Part shown: piece by piece, positions 62,279-64,000 of the stretch
How the letters are laid out: each line of letters begins with the position of its first letter
Numbering within the stretch: position 1 is the stretch's first letter
Assembly: GCF_020177375.1 (NCBI RefSeq)
Contig: NZ_JAIWHV010000017.1
Span: 1-64,000 of the forward strand
Direction of reading: 5' to 3'
Length of the DNA: 64,000 nucleotides
DNA from: Saliphagus infecundisoli
Lineage (GTDB): Archaea; Halobacteriota; Halobacteria; Halobacteriales; Natrialbaceae
Made by a program: the position numbers and the translations under genes
Notes under the pieces: generated by a model
The model's database searches: none
What the model saw: the letters and a program-made list of their open reading frames with translations, nothing else
What the model was told of the DNA's origin: nothing

Positions 62279-62953
62279 ATGGCAACGAACGTCGGTGACT
62301 CCGCCAGTTCGACGACCACCGGAACCAGCCTCGGCCAGCGACTAAACTCCTTTTTCAAGGACCAAGCGCTGTACGGTCGGTTTCGGATCCCGACACTGAT
62401 CGCGCTGCTGGCAGGGATCGCCTGGGCGTTCCAGCCGGTCGCGACGTTCTACGCGCTCGATCAGGACGTTAGGATCGACATCATGAACGCCGCCGCCGCC
62501 GAGTGGATCGTCCACTTCATGATGCCATTTGGCATCTGGCTGTTCGTCTGGGCCGCCTTCTTCGCCCTCGCGAAGCTCCTAGGCGGCCGAATACGGGTCG
62601 GCCGGTTGTTCAAGCTCGCCGGCTGGGGACTCGCACCGATCGCCGCATTCGGAATCGTCCGCGCCGTCGGAAACTACTACGCGTTTCAGGGCGAGACCCT
62701 CCCCCACGAGGTTCGGCGGGGCGTCATGTCCGCCGAACTCGAGGGCTACGAAAACATGGTCGCGGAGGTCGGTGCCGACCCGGCGATCGTCGCCGCCACC
62801 GCCGCCGGCTGCCTCCTGCTCGTCCCCAGCGCCCTCCTCTGGATGTATGCGGTCCGGCACTCGACGGACCTCGAACACCGCCAGGTCCTCACTGTCGTCG
62901 TCGTCCCGACACTGGCCCTGGCCGCCTACTTCGTCGGGAATCTGTTCCTCTAG
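62279..62953 (+). CDS. Yip1-like multi-helix membrane protein
   Basis: 224 residues. After a polar N-terminus, helices include TLIALLAGIAWAFQPVATFY, EWIVHFMMPFGIWLFVWAAF, LFKLAGWGLAPIAAFGIVRA, ATAAGCLLLVPSALLWMYAV and VLTVVVVPTLALAAYFVGNL. The spacing resembles YIP1-domain proteins. Its stop overlaps the coiled-coil gene on the other strand by four bases. Confidence 0.65.
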   Translation: MATNVGDSASSTTTGTSLGQRLNSFFKDQALYGRFRIPTLIALLAGIAWAFQPVATFYALDQDVRIDIMNAAAAEWIVHFMMPFGIWLFVWAAFFALAKLLGGRIRVGRLFKLAGWGLAPIAAFGIVRAVGNYYAFQGETLPHEVRRGVMSAELEGYENMVAEVGADPAIVAATAAGCLLLVPSALLWMYAVRHSTDLEHRQVLTVVVVPTLALAAYFVGNLFL

Positions 62954-63426
62954 GAGTCGTATCCCCAGGCCTCGAGGACCCGTTCGCGGACCTCGTCGTT
63001 GACCCACTCCCAGTCGTCGGGATGGGGGAGCTGGTCGTCGTCCAGAGTCTCGTCGAGACGTTCCCGGAGCTGATTTAACTCCTCCATCATCGTCGTCAGT
63101 TCCTCGCGGATCGCCCGGTGTTTCTCCTCCAGGGGTGCTCCCTCGTCGATCAGTCTGCCTAACTCCCCGGTCCGAGAGTGGAGACGTCCTCTGACCTTTC
63201 CGACCGAACGGAACGGTTCCTCCTCTAGGTCGGCGGCCTGGAGGCGGTTGATCCCTTGAGAGAGCGCCTCCGTGCGCCCCCGGAGCCGCCGGGATCCGTC
63301 GCTGTCGGCGGTGTCGGCCTGCCGTTCATACTCCGCTTTCCGGTCACACCAGTCCGTGATCAGGTCCCGGAGGAGCGCGGTCGGTTCGTCACCATTGGCC
63401 TCGTCGGTCTCTCCGGCTGTCGTCAT
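62950..63426 (-). CDS. Coiled-coil hypothetical protein
   Basis: 158 residues, rich in Glu/Arg, with heptads through LLRDLITDWCDRKAEYERQA, GINRLQAADLEEEPFRSVGK and IREELTTMMEELNQLRERLD. No domain recognised. Soluble and acidic. It converges on the Yip1-like gene. Confidence 0.6.
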   Translation of the reverse strand: MTTAGETDEANGDEPTALLRDLITDWCDRKAEYERQADTADSDGSRRLRGRTEALSQGINRLQAADLEEEPFRSVGKVRGRLHSRTGELGRLIDEGAPLEEKHRAIREELTTMMEELNQLRERLDETLDDDQLPHPDDWEWVNDEVRERVLEAWGYDS

Positions 63427-63658
63427 GGACCTACCGTGGGTCGTCGATCACTTATAGCCACCGTCGGAGCGGTACGCTTGCCACGACCGTCGGCTCCGGC
63501 GAGTGCCACCAGAGAAGAAAAGATTTAGTAGGTACGCCTCTGAATCTCATGCCACATGCTTAATAGGCACAGAGTTCGGACTGCCCGCGTACGATCGTCG
63601 TCTGTCTCCTGGAGCGCACGATCGGGCGAACGGGTCGAGTTCGACAGGGAGGGAACCG

Positions 63659-64000
63659 ATGGATTGGCGTGTTGAACGACTCACACAGGGCCTCCTGACC
63701 GTCTTTCTGGTCATTACGCTCTCGTTCGTAATCATCCGGTTCATGCCGGGGAACCCGATGGACTACATCCTGGCACAGATGTCCGGCGACGCCACGGGCG
63801 CGACCTCCGGCGAGGGTGGTGCCTCCGGGTCGGACATGGAACAGCAGTACGAGCTCGTCCAGGCGTATCTCTCGATGAATCCGAGCGATCCGCTCCACGT
63901 CGCGTACTTCGATTACATGTCGAACACGCTCCGGGGCGACCTCGGCCAGTCGATCTACTACAGCCGGCCGGTCTCGGACATCCTGGGCCGTGCGATGCCC
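63659..64000 (+). CDS. ABC transporter permease (DppB/OppB type), cut by window end
   Basis: An ATG at 63659 opens a frame without stop to the window end (114 codons). RLTQGLLTVFLVITLSFVII is the first helix, FMPGNPMDYILAQMSG the conserved PGDPxxxxL-like motif, and RGDLGQSIYYSRPVSDIL the GDLGxSxxxxxPV motif of binding-protein-dependent permeases. It would pair with a DppC-like permease and ATPases to the right, and with the family-5 binding protein at 56815. The leader from a TATA-like CTTAATA (~63558) is about 75 bases. Confidence 0.88.
   Translation, partial: MDWRVERLTQGLLTVFLVITLSFVIIRFMPGNPMDYILAQMSGDATGATSGEGGASGSDMEQQYELVQAYLSMNPSDPLHVAYFDYMSNTLRGDLGQSIYYSRPVSDILGRAMP

Noticed and set aside
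1-64000. CRISPR array, tRNA or rRNA genes
   Set aside because: No regularly spaced repeats with unique spacers and no tRNA T-loop (GTTCGAATC in a stem) outside coding genes were seen; absence is by eye, not by a search program.

Overview
The window is a stretch of haloarchaeal (class Halobacteria) chromosome. The base composition is GC-rich, the predicted proteins are strongly acidic, many genes have a TATA-like box about 28-30 bases before the start codon (leaderless transcripts), and the window carries haloarchaea-typical families: Bat-type HTH proteins, short winged-helix proteins of the DUF7344 type, DUF1616, small zinc-finger proteins and Tat-dependent lipoproteins. No rRNA, tRNA, CRISPR array or intact insertion sequence was seen.

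Region by region. 1-7.8 kb: a partial Bat-type regulator, a small winged-helix protein, a Gfo/Idh/MocA oxidoreductase converging on an SMP-30/gluconolactonase-like protein, an Lrp/TrkA-C regulator divergent from an amino-acid permease fused to two USP domains, a free USP and a nucleotide-sugar epimerase. 8-13 kb: a regulator-rich stretch (membrane-tethered winged-helix proteins, a zinc finger, ArsR-like and PadR-like proteins) around a DUF1616 membrane protein. 13.25-18.4 kb: a tightly overlapping five-gene operon whose order matches synthesis of a 2,3-diacetamido-2,3-dideoxy-uronic acid nucleotide sugar, followed by a glycosyltransferase, probably for S-layer or other surface glycans. 18.5-26.7 kb: a giant Tat-exported protein joining GATase1-like domains, a thermonuclease domain and bactofilin-like repeats; then a phosphoribosyltransferase, a methyltransferase, a DsbA-like lipoprotein with a long Thr/Glu linker, and an eRF1-like protein without GGQ. 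26.8-32 kb: an aminotransferase, dihydroorotase, an MFS carrier, a 52-residue zinc finger and dihydroorotate dehydrogenase. 32.2-40.4 kb: a nine-gene Mrp-type cation/proton antiporter operon. 40.5-46 kb: surface-glycan genes, an aldo/keto reductase, small and hypothetical enzymes.

44.9-64 kb: an accessory pectin/polygalacturonate utilisation locus. It holds a Tat-exported pectate lyase, an uncharacterised 640-residue enzyme, an IclR regulator, a KdgD-like lyase, GH28, Gfo/Idh/MocA, a family-5 solute-binding lipoprotein, pectin methylesterase, a GH4 enzyme with the CHEV motif described for alpha-galacturonidases, and the start of an ABC permease. Only the lyase and the binding protein carry export signals, so the apparent route is: cut outside, import oligogalacturonides, then demethylate and trim them in the cytosol. 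Inside the locus lies a decayed 1.7-kb stretch with frameshifted fragments related to its own neighbours, plus a DUF2264 gene lacking its N-terminal half, so the locus is being remodelled.
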